The notes: a model not told the origin generated them from the letters alone. A stretch of 47,295 bases of DNA from Siccirubricoccus phaeus (GCF_008360935.1 NZ_SRXO01000033.1:1-47295), one strand, 5' to 3'. Numbered from the stretch's first letter, positions 6,605-13,810 are shown. Program-made: numbers and translations.

Positions 6605-8004
6605 CGGACATCCTCGGATTGCTCCACGGGATCCGGCGCGGGATCGAGTTGGGCTTCTTCGACGGCCGGGCGCTCGTCTATGACGGCACGGAGCCGGTGG
6701 CGATTGATGCCCAGGCGGGCAAGGGCAAGCTGACGCGGTTCCTCGGCGTCAATGTCGTCTCGCCCCGCACCGCGCACCTGACCAAGATCATGACGGACCC
6801 TAAGGACGGCGAAGTCGCCTGGGTGTCGTGGAAGACGCTGGAGCGGCAGGGCTACAAGGTCCGCTTTCTGAATCCGGGCCGCCTCTACGGCTATCCGAGC
6901 GAGACCTTCAACATCAACACGCGGCTGCTGGAGATCGCCCGCCAGCCCGCGTTACGGTCGCTGGTGGGCGAAGCCGCCTATGATGCGGCGAGCCATCTGG
7001 TCCCGGTCGATCCGAACCCGGCGCATCGCTGGATCGGCCAGAACGTGCGCACCGCCTGCGCGCTCTATAACAAGATCACGGCGCAGCACCCTTCCGAGCG
7101 CTGGCCCTGCACGCCGGGCGGCCTGTGGGATTTCTTCGGGCGCGGGCGGCAGGAGATCGCCGAGGACCTGCTCGTCTGGGCGAGCGATGGCCGGATGGAG
7201 GAGGATTCCGGCATGTGCCGCCTGGTGGCGAGCCTCACCGAATCCCCCAACCAGTGGAATGCCTATTCCTCGCTGATGGTCGAGCGGTTGCAGGGCTTCC
7301 AGCCCGGCAGCGCCGGGCGGGCGGTGACGGACGCCAACTCCTTCGATCCCGCCGACATGAAGCGCGAGCGCACCGCCCTGTTCATCATCGGCGATGCGGG
7401 GAGCGAGACCAGCCGAACCTTCGTCGGCGCGATGACGGCGGCGGTGGTCGAGCGCTTCGCGGGGGCGCATGGTCCCTTGCGGGCGCTGCTGGTGGGCGAG
7501 GAATGGGGCCAGCTCTATGTCTCGAACTTCCATGAGATTTTGACGCTCTACCGGCAAGGCGGAGTCAATTTCCTCGGCGTGTTCCAGAACGCGGCGGCGC
7601 AAATCGAGACCCGCTATGGCAAGGAGACCGCGCGCATCTGGCGCAAGGCGATCGCGCATACGCTCTATCGCGGCCTGCCCGATACCGACACGCTGCGGGA
7701 GATCGAGCACCGCTCGGGCAAAACCTCTGTCATGGTGCGAGGCTTTAATGTCTCCGCCAGCCAGGTGGCCGGGTCCGGCGACAATCTGGTGGAGCAATCC
7801 CGGCCCGTCCTTCAGGTGGAGGATATCCGCGAAGCCACGGGCGGCGAGCAGGCGCTGCTCGATTCCCGCGACCACGGCTTCTTCACCGTCGATCTCCCCA
7901 ACTTCTGGGAGCGGCCAGGGCTGGCCGGGTATCTGCGGGACGTGCGGGGGAAGCCGGATAAGCATGCGTGGCTTGGGCTGTCGGGTGAACCCTTTGCTCA
8001 ATAA
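6601..8004 (+). CDS. TraG/VirD4-like coupling ATPase without membrane anchor
   Basis: A 467-residue protein resembling the cytosolic part of type IV coupling proteins, which pump the relaxase-DNA complex to the mating channel. The region IDAQAGKGKLTRFLG (residues 35-49) sits where the Walker A motif of TraG proteins is found, but it is shortened and changed. The Walker B equivalent reads LLVGEEWGQL near residue 295, with Gly in place of the usual Asp. Later TraG-like stretches are LTLYRQGGVNFLGVFQN and HTLYRGLPDTDTLREIE. There is no N-terminal transmembrane pair, unlike VirD4. ATG 6601 is chosen because it overlaps the stop of the small gene upstream. It would dock onto a helper plasmid's secretion system. 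It may be divergent or have lost ATPase activity. Confidence 0.7.
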   Translation: MTDILGLLHGIRRGIELGFFDGRALVYDGTEPVAIDAQAGKGKLTRFLGVNVVSPRTAHLTKIMTDPKDGEVAWVSWKTLERQGYKVRFLNPGRLYGYPSETFNINTRLLEIARQPALRSLVGEAAYDAASHLVPVDPNPAHRWIGQNVRTACALYNKITAQHPSERWPCTPGGLWDFFGRGRQEIAEDLLVWASDGRMEEDSGMCRLVASLTESPNQWNAYSSLMVERLQGFQPGSAGRAVTDANSFDPADMKRERTALFIIGDAGSETSRTFVGAMTAAVVERFAGAHGPLRALLVGEEWGQLYVSNFHEILTLYRQGGVNFLGVFQNAAAQIETRYGKETARIWRKAIAHTLYRGLPDTDTLREIEHRSGKTSVMVRGFNVSASQVAGSGDNLVEQSRPVLQVEDIREATGGEQALLDSRDHGFFTVDLPNFWERPGLAGYLRDVRGKPDKHAWLGLSGEPFAQ

Positions 8005-8040
8005 CAATTTTTCGGATTCTGGGGGGCGGCTCGCGTCAAC

Positions 8041-8079
8041 GGAACCGAAGGTTCCCCTCCCACATTCCTTGTGAGGAAT
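8041..8079. promoter_or_regulatory. Two inverted repeats upstream of the HTH-ASCH gene (operator candidates)
   Basis: GGAACC-GAA-GGTTCC at 8041-8055 and ATTCCT-TGTG-AGGAAT at 8064-8079. The second overlaps the proposed -35 box, as expected for an autoregulatory site of the HTH protein encoded downstream. Binding is inference. Confidence 0.5.
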
Positions 8080-8118
8080 ATTGGATTGCTCTACACTTAG
8101 GCCACGATTCGCGAGGGA
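8069..8118 (+). promoter_or_regulatory. Promoter and RBS of the HTH-ASCH operon
   Basis: A -35-like TTGTGA (8069-8074) and a -10-like TACACT (8092-8097) are separated by 17 bases. The ribosome-binding site GAGGGAG precedes ATG 8122. The region is far more AT-rich than its surroundings. Confidence 0.5.
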
Positions 8119-8121
8119 GAT

Positions 8122-8916
8122 ATGCCGAAGTCTAATTATCAAAAAGTGGTAAGTGCCGTTCGTGTCGGGAATGGCGACGCTGGCAGGGTTGTTGGTCAGT
8201 CGCTCAAGGCGCTGCGCGAACTAGTCGGTCTCACACAACTAGAAATGGCGCACCGGCTCAATGTCGGGCAGGCGGCGATTTCCAAGATCGAGTATAGGGG
8301 CGACGTACAGATATCGTCCCTAGAGAAATACGTCAAAGCTCTTGGTGCCAAGCTGCGGATCGAAGCAACCTTCCCGAAGGATGACAAGCTCGCGACGTTG
8401 GTATCGGATTTATTCGATCTCGATGTTTCCGACGAAAATCAACTCGTTCTTCCCATCTTTGGGGATGAGATTTTTCGGCCTCAGCGAGATGTGGTCTTGA
8501 GCATCCGGCCACAGTATTCAAAGAAAATCATTGAAGGAACAAAGACTGTCGAACTGCGTCGCCGATTTCCAATGTCTGCTCCGGCTGGAACCCTCGCTTA
8601 TATTTACTCAACATCGCCCGTTCGCGCAATGGTTGGGCGAGCGGAGATTATCGATGTCTGTAAGATGTCGGTGGATGATATATGGAAAAATTTCGCTGCT
8701 TTTGCGTCTATAGAAAAGGGAGATTTTGATGCGTACTTTGACAACTTAGAGGAAGGATATGCGCTTAGGTTTGCAAATGCACGCGCGCTTCCAAGGCCGC
8801 TCGACCTCAATGAGTTGAGAGAGCGTTTCGGGTTTGAACCGCCCCAGTCGTTCCTGTATGCGAAGCCGGTTCTCAGAAAGGCCCTGCAGGATGAGTACGC
8901 AGACGTATCTCATTGA
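8122..8916 (+). CDS. HTH (XRE)-ASCH domain regulator
   Basis: A 264-residue two-domain protein. Residues about 27-80 form an XRE-type helix-turn-helix (SLKALRELVGLTQLEMAHRL, then VGQAAISKIE). Residues about 123-250 match the ASCH/PUA-like fold: VVLSIRPQYSKKIIEGTKTV, ELRRRFP, IYSTSPVRAMVGRAEI, and a C-terminal YALRF segment. ASCH domains are thought to bind RNA or modified nucleotides. The combination suggests a repressor that senses an RNA or nucleotide ligand. Its start follows GAGGGAG. It overlaps the next gene by 26 bases and leads a three-gene operon. GC content is clearly lower than the mobilization genes, a sign of recent transfer as cargo. Confidence 0.8.
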   Translation: MPKSNYQKVVSAVRVGNGDAGRVVGQSLKALRELVGLTQLEMAHRLNVGQAAISKIEYRGDVQISSLEKYVKALGAKLRIEATFPKDDKLATLVSDLFDLDVSDENQLVLPIFGDEIFRPQRDVVLSIRPQYSKKIIEGTKTVELRRRFPMSAPAGTLAYIYSTSPVRAMVGRAEIIDVCKMSVDDIWKNFAAFASIEKGDFDAYFDNLEEGYALRFANARALPRPLDLNELRERFGFEPPQSFLYAKPVLRKALQDEYADVSH

Positions 8917-10426
8917 TACGAATGTCATTATAGGGCTTGAGGATAATCATGCGGTACAGCCCGCATTCGCTGCGCTGCTTAGCATTGCTTCAAAATACAA
9001 GGTCGACATATTCGTTCATGCAGCGGCGAAGGACGATTTAGCGCGCGATAGGGACGCCGCCAGGCGAAGAATCTCCCTTAGCAAGCTCGATAAATTCCAA
9101 ATTTTGGCGAAGGTTCGAGGCCTGACGACGACGGACCTTGAACGTGAGTTTGGCCCTCTAGCGAAGGAAAATGACATCGTCGATGCCACAATCCTGCATG
9201 CGGTGCAAATAGGTGCGGCAGATTTTCTTGTAACCGAAGATAGACGCCTCCACGATCGAGCTAGGCGAGTATCTGCCGAACTCGCAGGACGAGTTTTGTT
9301 CGTGGCCGACGCCGTCCAGCTATTGAGGACGACGTACGAGCCTGTTGAGGCCCCTATTCGGTATGTTGAAGAAACCTCGGCCCATACGATTCCGCTAACA
9401 GACGATATCTTCGATAGCCTACGAGAGGATTACCCTGATTTTGAGAATTGGTGGCGCATAAAATGCGTTCGCGGCCGCAGGCCCTGTTGGGTTATCTACG
9501 ATAACGGACTCGCAGGTTTAATTGTCAGGAAAGACGAAACCGCTAAGAACACAGATGCGGTCACGAAGGCCGATAAAATACTAAAGATATGTACTTTTAA
9601 AGTACGCCCTGAAAAAAGAGGGGTTAAACTTGGTGAGCTGTTGCTAAAGAAAGCGTTCTGGTTTGCCCAACAGAATCACTACGATTTAGTGTATATAACA
9701 ACCTACGCCAGCCAGGTCGCGCTCATTGACCTTCTTGAGTATTATGGATTTGTTCACACCCTTACAAAGCCAGACGGAGAACTAATTTACGAGAAAATCT
9801 TCTCTTCTGCGCGGCTATGCCCTAAGGAGGGGGAAAGGGTTTTTGACACTGACCGTTTAAACTACCCGCGCTTCATTGGTCGAGGCGCTGTTCGGGGCTT
9901 TGGTGTTCCGATTAAGGAAGCCTATCATGACACATTGTATCCCGATCTGAAGGATTCAACACAAGCCGATTTATTTGACGGTCGATTGGGCGGCGCCGGG
10001 CCGAGGCGCCCAGGTAATACCATAAGAAAAGTATATCTTTGTCGAGCAATCTCCAAGCTAGGGCCTCCTGGATCGTTGCTGTTTTTTTATAAGGGGAAAT
10101 CTAAGCTTCTTCCGTCACAAGCAATGACTGCAATCGGTATACTAGAACAGGTGTCGTCGGCACATTCTACAAAGGACCTGATGCACATGACGGGAGGAAG
10201 ATCGGTATACAGCGAGGCACAGTTGAATGATTGGAAGGCTTCTCCCAATCGTCCAGTGAAGGTTATTAACTATCTTCTGGCCGGGTATATTGATCCTGCA
10301 ATATCCTTGTCTATTCTCCAGCAAAACTCAATTTTTATCGGGCACCCTCCGCAGTCCATATTTGAAATCGAGCGAAAAAAACTGGATGTCCTGCTAGACG
10401 GTCTCATGTTGGGGTTTCAGGCATGA
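8891..10426 (+). CDS. PIN-GNAT-PUA-like multidomain protein
   Basis: A 511-residue fusion. Residues 1-145 form a PIN nuclease domain with its acidic residues in place: Asp9 (LIDTNVI), Asp95/Asp98 (ENDIVDATIL) and Asp117 (LVTEDRRL). Residues about 165-305 resemble a GNAT acyltransferase: CTFKVRPEKRGVKLGELLL has the acetyl-CoA-binding position, followed by a YITTYASQVALIDLLEYYGF segment. Residues about 375-430 (RKVYLCRAISKLGPPGSLLF, then TAIGILEQV) look like an EVE/ASCH-type PUA-like domain. A metal-dependent RNase joined to an acetyltransferase and an RNA-binding-like module suggests an RNA-targeting effector. The start at 8891 lies inside the end of the previous gene; the stop overlaps the kinase start. 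Low GC. Function unknown. Confidence 0.8.
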   Translation: MSTQTYLIDTNVIIGLEDNHAVQPAFAALLSIASKYKVDIFVHAAAKDDLARDRDAARRRISLSKLDKFQILAKVRGLTTTDLEREFGPLAKENDIVDATILHAVQIGAADFLVTEDRRLHDRARRVSAELAGRVLFVADAVQLLRTTYEPVEAPIRYVEETSAHTIPLTDDIFDSLREDYPDFENWWRIKCVRGRRPCWVIYDNGLAGLIVRKDETAKNTDAVTKADKILKICTFKVRPEKRGVKLGELLLKKAFWFAQQNHYDLVYITTYASQVALIDLLEYYGFVHTLTKPDGELIYEKIFSSARLCPKEGERVFDTDRLNYPRFIGRGAVRGFGVPIKEAYHDTLYPDLKDSTQADLFDGRLGGAGPRRPGNTIRKVYLCRAISKLGPPGSLLFFYKGKSKLLPSQAMTAIGILEQVSSAHSTKDLMHMTGGRSVYSEAQLNDWKASPNRPVKVINYLLAGYIDPAISLSILQQNSIFIGHPPQSIFEIERKKLDVLLDGLMLGFQA

Positions 10427-10965
10427 CGAGAACAGTGGTGGCTGTCGTTGGCCTGTCTGGGGTGGGTAAGTCTACACTTCTGCAAAAGCTAAACGAAGGC
10501 CAAATCTTTCGGCATTTTCAGGCGAGCGTCCTGATAAGGGAGCAAAAAGCCGCCATGAATGAGATGTCGGCACAGGATATTCTAAGACTAGGAAATATCG
10601 AGGACAACCAAAGACTTCTTGTTGAGGGATTTAAGCGTGCGACCGACAATATGACCGGACTTATTGTGCTTGACGGCCACACAATTATAGACACACCTGC
10701 GGGTATTGTTGTGATACATCCCGACGTATTCCGCGATATGGGAGTAAGCCGTTTCGTTTTTGTTTATGAGGACCCAGCTGTCATTGCACTGAGGCGCGCT
10801 GGCGATTCAAGCCGAAAACGTCCTCTACGCACCGAGGACGAACTTCGAGAGCAACAGGAAATGGCTCTGATATGTGCCTTCAGGGCATCAATTGCACTCG
10901 GCGCGGGTATGAGAGTTACGCGAGCAACTGACTTTGTTGATAGCTCGAAGGCTGTCATCGAATGA
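10423..10965 (+). CDS. P-loop nucleotide kinase-like protein
   Basis: A 180-residue protein with a canonical Walker A motif, GLSGVGKST (residues 10-18), preceded by a beta strand. LIVLDGHTIID (residues 80-90) suits a Walker B/substrate strand. An Arg-rich lid-like stretch is RRAGDSSRKRPLR (124-136). It resembles small nucleoside-monophosphate or adenylate-kinase-like enzymes. It overlaps the PIN-GNAT gene by four bases (ATGA) and is the last gene of the operon. It may phosphorylate a nucleotide or RNA end related to the PIN or ASCH domains; this is inference. Confidence 0.75.
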   Translation: MTRTVVAVVGLSGVGKSTLLQKLNEGQIFRHFQASVLIREQKAAMNEMSAQDILRLGNIEDNQRLLVEGFKRATDNMTGLIVLDGHTIIDTPAGIVVIHPDVFRDMGVSRFVFVYEDPAVIALRRAGDSSRKRPLRTEDELREQQEMALICAFRASIALGAGMRVTRATDFVDSSKAVIE

Positions 10966-10995
10966 CGTTGGAGCCGAGTATTAGGAAGATGTAGA

Positions 10996-11256
10996 TCACA
11001 GCCGCCCGAGCATGGTCATCAGCCGGTCTATGGTGAAGCGGTCGAGGTTGGTGCGGCGGATGCGGGAGAAGTCGGCGGCGGCGAAGCCGGTCAGCTGTCC
11101 GGCCTTGCGGGCGGTCAGCGCTTTCTCGTCCAACGCTTTGACGATCCGGGCCGCGAGGACGGCGCGTAGCTGCTCCAGCCCGGCGTTCGGATGGCCGAGG
11201 TCCCGGAACACGTTGCCGGTGCCGCGCACCAGCTCGAAATCGTCCCTGTCGCTCAT
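10996..11256 (-). CDS. XRE-family HTH protein (third gene of hig operon)
   Basis: An 86-residue protein with the N-terminal GNVFRDLGHPNA signature of a class of small antitoxin-like XRE regulators, followed by a helix-turn-helix at about residues 35-75 (LTARKAGQLTGFAAADFSRI). Such proteins are normally paired with a RelE/HigB-type toxin, yet here no second toxin gene is adjacent. An AAGGAGG ribosome-binding site precedes ATG 11256. It lies 35 bases after higA, so it probably belongs to the same transcript. It may be an orphan antitoxin or an extra regulator of higBA. Its stop is convergent with the kinase gene, 30 bases away. Confidence 0.75.
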   Translation of the reverse strand: MSDRDDFELVRGTGNVFRDLGHPNAGLEQLRAVLAARIVKALDEKALTARKAGQLTGFAAADFSRIRRTNLDRFTIDRLMTMLGRL

Positions 11257-11291
11257 GTCGGAGCCTCCTTACAGCCAGTCGGCGTCAGCCC

Positions 11292-11624
11292 TTACGCGGG
11301 CGTCGGCTGCGGGTCCTGCGGCTTGCCGGTGAAGCGGGCGACGTTGATCTCGCCCTCGCGCTTGCGGGCCTGGGCGATGTCGTAGCTGCTCTGCATGCGC
11401 ATGAGGGTGTCCATGGAGACCCCGAACGCCTTCTCGATCCGCAGCGCCATCTCAGGCGAGAGGTCGGCCCGCTCGTTCAGCAGCGCGGACAGCGCGGCGC
11501 GCGTGACGCCCAGCGCCTTCGCGGCGTCCGTCACGGACAGGCCGAACGGCTCAACAATTTCACTCTTCACGAAGCCGCCGGGATGGGCCGGGTTCTTCAT
11601 GCGGATGCCGTCGGTCGTGCTCAT
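11292..11624 (-). CDS. higA: HigA-like antitoxin
   Basis: A 110-residue XRE-family antitoxin. The NPAHPGGF motif near the N-terminus and the HTH (SVTDAAKALGVTRAALSALL) are typical of HigA. The protein would neutralise the toxin encoded just upstream and repress the operon. ATG 11624 is chosen over an upstream start at 11651 because AAGGAGG sits seven bases before it and it begins ten bases after the toxin stop. Toxin-first order is usual for hig loci. Confidence 0.85.
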   Translation of the reverse strand: MSTTDGIRMKNPAHPGGFVKSEIVEPFGLSVTDAAKALGVTRAALSALLNERADLSPEMALRIEKAFGVSMDTLMRMQSSYDIAQARKREGEINVARFTGKPQDPQPTPA

Positions 11625-11634
11625 GCCCACCTCC

Positions 11635-11925
11635 TTAGTGGTAATCCTCATAATCCAGGTCGATGATCTCGATGGCGGCCCGGTCGATCCGGAACGTCAG
11701 CCGCCAGTTCTTCGTCACGAACAGGCTCCAGGTGCCCTTGCGGTCGCCGGTCAGCTGATGCGCCTTCCAGCTCGGCACGGTGCGCAACTCCTCCTCGCTG
11801 GCCATGTCCTGGAGGAAGGAGATGATGCGCCCGAGCTTGGGCACCACCGCGGGCTGTAGGCCCGCGCTGTCATCGTCTTCGATGAACCGGCGAAGGCCCT
11901 TGTGCACCACGTTCCTGATCTTCAT
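11635..11925 (-). CDS. higB: HigB/RelE-family toxin
   Basis: A 96-residue protein of the HigB type, a ribosome-dependent mRNA endonuclease fold. Family stretches are VVHKGLRRFIEDDDSAGL at the start, WKAHQLTGDRKGTWSLFVTK in the middle and WRLTFRID near the end, with IEIIDLDYEDYH closing the protein. It leads the operon toxin-antitoxin-XRE. The promoter is so close to the ATG that the mRNA should be leaderless or nearly so. Confidence 0.87.
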   Translation of the reverse strand: MKIRNVVHKGLRRFIEDDDSAGLQPAVVPKLGRIISFLQDMASEEELRTVPSWKAHQLTGDRKGTWSLFVTKNWRLTFRIDRAAIEIIDLDYEDYH

Positions 11926-11933
11926 CTCGACTG

Positions 11934-11962
11934 AGTATAAGCCATCGAAACGAAAATGTCAA
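11934..11962 (-). promoter_or_regulatory. Strong sigma-70-like promoter of the hig operon
   Basis: On the minus strand, consensus TTGACA (11957-11962) and TATACT (11934-11939) are separated by exactly 17 bases. The higB ATG lies eight bases after the -10 box, leaving almost no 5' leader. Confidence 0.75.
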
Positions 11963-12308
11963 GTGACACGCTACGCTATACGAAATCCTGCCCCGCCTGA
12001 CCCTCATTCTCTGGAAGACCCGCCGGAGGCGCGGTCCCTAAAGCGACATTCTCCGGAGCCGACACCCTCCACCTCATCGACGGGCGCAGGGAGGGTCAAA
12101 GGCGCGCCGCAGGCGCGGGACCGGAGCCACGCGCAGCCCGCGCCTTTCGCGGGCGAGCCTGGCGAGGACCCGCCCTTTGACGCGAGCGAGCCGGCGATAG
12201 GCTGTTCGTCGGTAACCGGTCTTGTGCTTTCCTATGTAGCCAGTGTCAGCCCGTCCCGCGAAGACACGCAGCATGGGCCGCCCGGACTCTTTGATGGAGG
12301 TCCTGCCC
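11963..12308. other. Gene-free stretch between hig operon and small secreted protein
   Basis: About 345 bases. It contains a hairpin, GCCCGCG (12136-12142) with CGCGGGC (12148-12154), and several shorter GC-rich dyads. No frame here looks like a real protein. Confidence 0.4.
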
Positions 12309-12635
12309 GTGACCACCCCCCGGCTTGCGCTGGTCGTGCGCGGCACGTTTCTCTTTCTGTGCCTTCTCCTCACCGATTGCGCCAACCGGCCCGGCGACTG
12401 TGCCTTTGGCTGGGCGCTGCCGGAATGCCTTCCTGGCACGCCGGGTGCGCGGAATTATCAACTGCGTCAGGAGAAAGCGGCAGAAGAAGCCAGAGCACGC
12501 GCCCAAGCGGCGCAGGCGGAGGACATCGATGCCTGCACCAGTTTCGGCCATGCGCTGGGCTCGCCCGAGCACGCGGCCTGCCGAGAGCGCTTGGCTATCG
12601 CTCGGCGCAGCGGCGGTCAGCAGGTTCCGCGCTGA
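12309..12635 (+). CDS. Small secreted or lipoprotein-like protein
   Basis: A 108-residue protein starting at GTG 12309, with GGAGG eight bases upstream. A hydrophobic N-terminal segment (ALVVRGTFLFLCLLL) runs into LTDC, which resembles a lipobox but with Asp before the Cys (Cys24), so lipidation is uncertain. The middle is a charged Ala/Glu/Arg helix. The end has paired cysteines in a CTSFGHALGSPEHAAC arrangement (Cys76, Cys91), a pattern seen in short envelope proteins of mobile elements. Role unknown. Confidence 0.6.
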   Translation: MTTPRLALVVRGTFLFLCLLLTDCANRPGDCAFGWALPECLPGTPGARNYQLRQEKAAEEARARAQAAQAEDIDACTSFGHALGSPEHAACRERLAIARRSGGQQVPR

Positions 12636-13174
12636 CGGGCTGGGCGCCATCCTCCGGTCGTGGTTCAGGGGCGCGAAAGCCCCTGATGTGCGGGTCCAGG
12701 GCGGCATGAGCGCCTGGTCGTGGTCCAGCGGCGAAGCGCTGGCGCGCATCCAATCCGCGCAGGGTTGGCCCCTCGGGCAGAGGCAGGGTTCCAAGGGGCA
12801 GGCACGCCGCCTTGGCCATGGGGTGTCGGGGAGCGCGGAGGCTCCCTGACTGGTGGTGCAGCGGCCAGACGCTGCGATGGCGCTGAGGGGGTTCAATGCC
12901 CCTGAAGCGCCACGGCTGGGGGGATCCAACGGGGGCGGGCACCGCCCCCTTGGCAAGATGCGCGGTACTACCGCGCACATCTTGCATTCTCAGGCAGCGT
13001 TTCAAACTGGCCCAGAGCCGACCGAGAGTATAGCAATCGCAGCCGCCTCGGTTGCCCTAGCGCGCACCTTTGGGGTGTCCGGTAAACGTTGGGGCAAGCT
13101 GATATCAAACCGCAATACATTACTCCGCGCGCGTATATCGAAAATATTCTAGCTTTCCTACATAAAAAAGCGTA
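12636..13174. other. Long noncoding stretch: hairpin array then AT-rich DNA
   Basis: About 540 bases without a convincing gene. The left part (12665-12985) is an array of eight hairpins, listed separately. The right part becomes AT-rich and leads to the promoter of the ribbon-helix-helix gene. Confidence 0.6.
12665..12985. repeat. Array of eight hairpins
   Basis: Successive dyads: 12665-12686 (TCAGGGGC arms), 12696-12717 (CCAGG(G)CG), 12725-12742 (CCAGCG), 12829-12846 (GGGAGC), 12858-12875 (GCAGCG), 12879-12911 (GGCGCT plus GGGG), 12926-12953 (CCAA plus GGGGGCGG) and 12953-12985 (GCAAGATG plus CGCGGTA). The first three share a GGTyCAG-type entry and a loop with GCGAA or GCATGA. The stems are perfect or have one small bulge. 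The cluster could be a transfer or single-strand origin, a structured RNA, or packed REP-like elements. Confidence 0.65.
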
Positions 13175-13202
13175 TTGTGCCTAACAAGAAACAACATATA
13201 AT
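13175..13202 (+). promoter_or_regulatory. Promoter upstream of the RHH gene
   Basis: A perfect -10 TATAAT (13197-13202) follows TTGTGC (13175-13180) at a 16-base spacing. The -35 is weak but the surrounding DNA is AT-rich, unlike the rest of the window. Confidence 0.45.
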
Positions 13203-13230
13203 AAAGATTTTAGGTGGTTAGAAACAGTTC

Positions 13231-13431
13231 GTGTCTAGTAAATTGGTAAGTGCCTTAAGTGGTGTCAATACGCTTTCTGATAAATGGGCCGAGAAAAATC
13301 GCCCCAATAAGCAAATCAAGCTCCGATTAGACCCCGATCTAATTGTTGAGATTGAACAAAGAGCGTTCGAAGAAGGCGTCAATCGTACCGAATGGATAGA
13401 TCGTGCATTAAGGCGCGCTCTTAATCCGTAG
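13231..13431 (+). CDS. Ribbon-helix-helix DNA-binding protein
   Basis: A 66-residue protein starting at GTG 13231, with a weak TAGGTGG ribosome-binding site upstream. Residues 28-65 fit an Arc/CopG ribbon-helix-helix: the strand KQIKLRLD, then helices PDLIVEIEQRAFEEG and RTEWIDRALRRAL. It is probably a small repressor. It lies in AT-rich DNA, and 130 bases downstream are two GGGTACCC palindromes that could be its operator. Base composition differs sharply from the serine recombinase and mobilization genes. Confidence 0.65.
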   Translation: MSSKLVSALSGVNTLSDKWAEKNRPNKQIKLRLDPDLIVEIEQRAFEEGVNRTEWIDRALRRALNP

Positions 13432-13562
13432 ATAAACGCATCTTCTAATCGGACGTTTCCTAAATTTGCAGCTTCATTAGAAGCCTGAAACCCCTTTCAA
13501 CGCAAGCGCATCGATAAATACTTATACTGTTGTGAAGTAGATTGTTTTTGTTGCTTTAATTC

Positions 13563-13592
13563 GGGTACCCATGTATTGGTATTTGGGTACCC
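13563..13592. promoter_or_regulatory. Paired GGGTACCC palindromes
   Basis: Two perfect eight-base palindromes at 13563-13570 and 13585-13592, 22 bases apart centre to centre (about two helical turns). They lie just upstream of a small open frame. The spacing on one DNA face suits a dimer-of-dimers regulator. Confidence 0.5.
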
Positions 13593-13609
13593 TAAGTAAA
13601 GGAACAGAA

Positions 13610-13810
13610 ATGAAGAATGAAAAGGACGTCGACTTTCCTAGTCGACTTGACATAAATCATAAACATGGCAAGGCAGCCAAATCTTCGACCTTTGCTTCGA
13701 AGATCGGGTATTCCCGTAGCAAAAAAAACAAGTATAAACAACGCCGTGATCCGGAGTGCGATCTGTGTGGGCACTGGCTTTGGAAGATCCCTTGCTGCCA
13801 AGGCGATTAA
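13610..13810 (+). CDS. Small Cys-containing hypothetical protein
   Basis: A possible 66-residue, very basic protein (Lys-rich middle, SRSKKNKYKQRR) ending with CDLCGHWLWKIPCC, which could bind a metal. AAAGGA lies six bases before ATG 13610; another ATG at 13571 falls between the two palindromes. The coding DNA contains its own dyads (GTCGAC twice at 13628-13646; ATCTTCGA/TCGAAGAT at 13681-13704). No family recognised. It may be a real gene or chance in AT-rich DNA. Confidence 0.35.
   Translation: MKNEKDVDFPSRLDINHKHGKAAKSSTFASKIGYSRSKKNKYKQRRDPECDLCGHWLWKIPCCQGD

Noticed and set aside
12074-12439. Minus-strand open frame overlapping the small secreted protein
   Set aside because: Arg-rich low-complexity product, no ribosome-binding site; the plus-strand frame has a signal-like N-terminus and RBS.
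12665-12985. Hairpin array as a CRISPR
   Set aside because: Units differ in sequence, length and spacing, and there are no identical repeats with unique spacers or cas genes.
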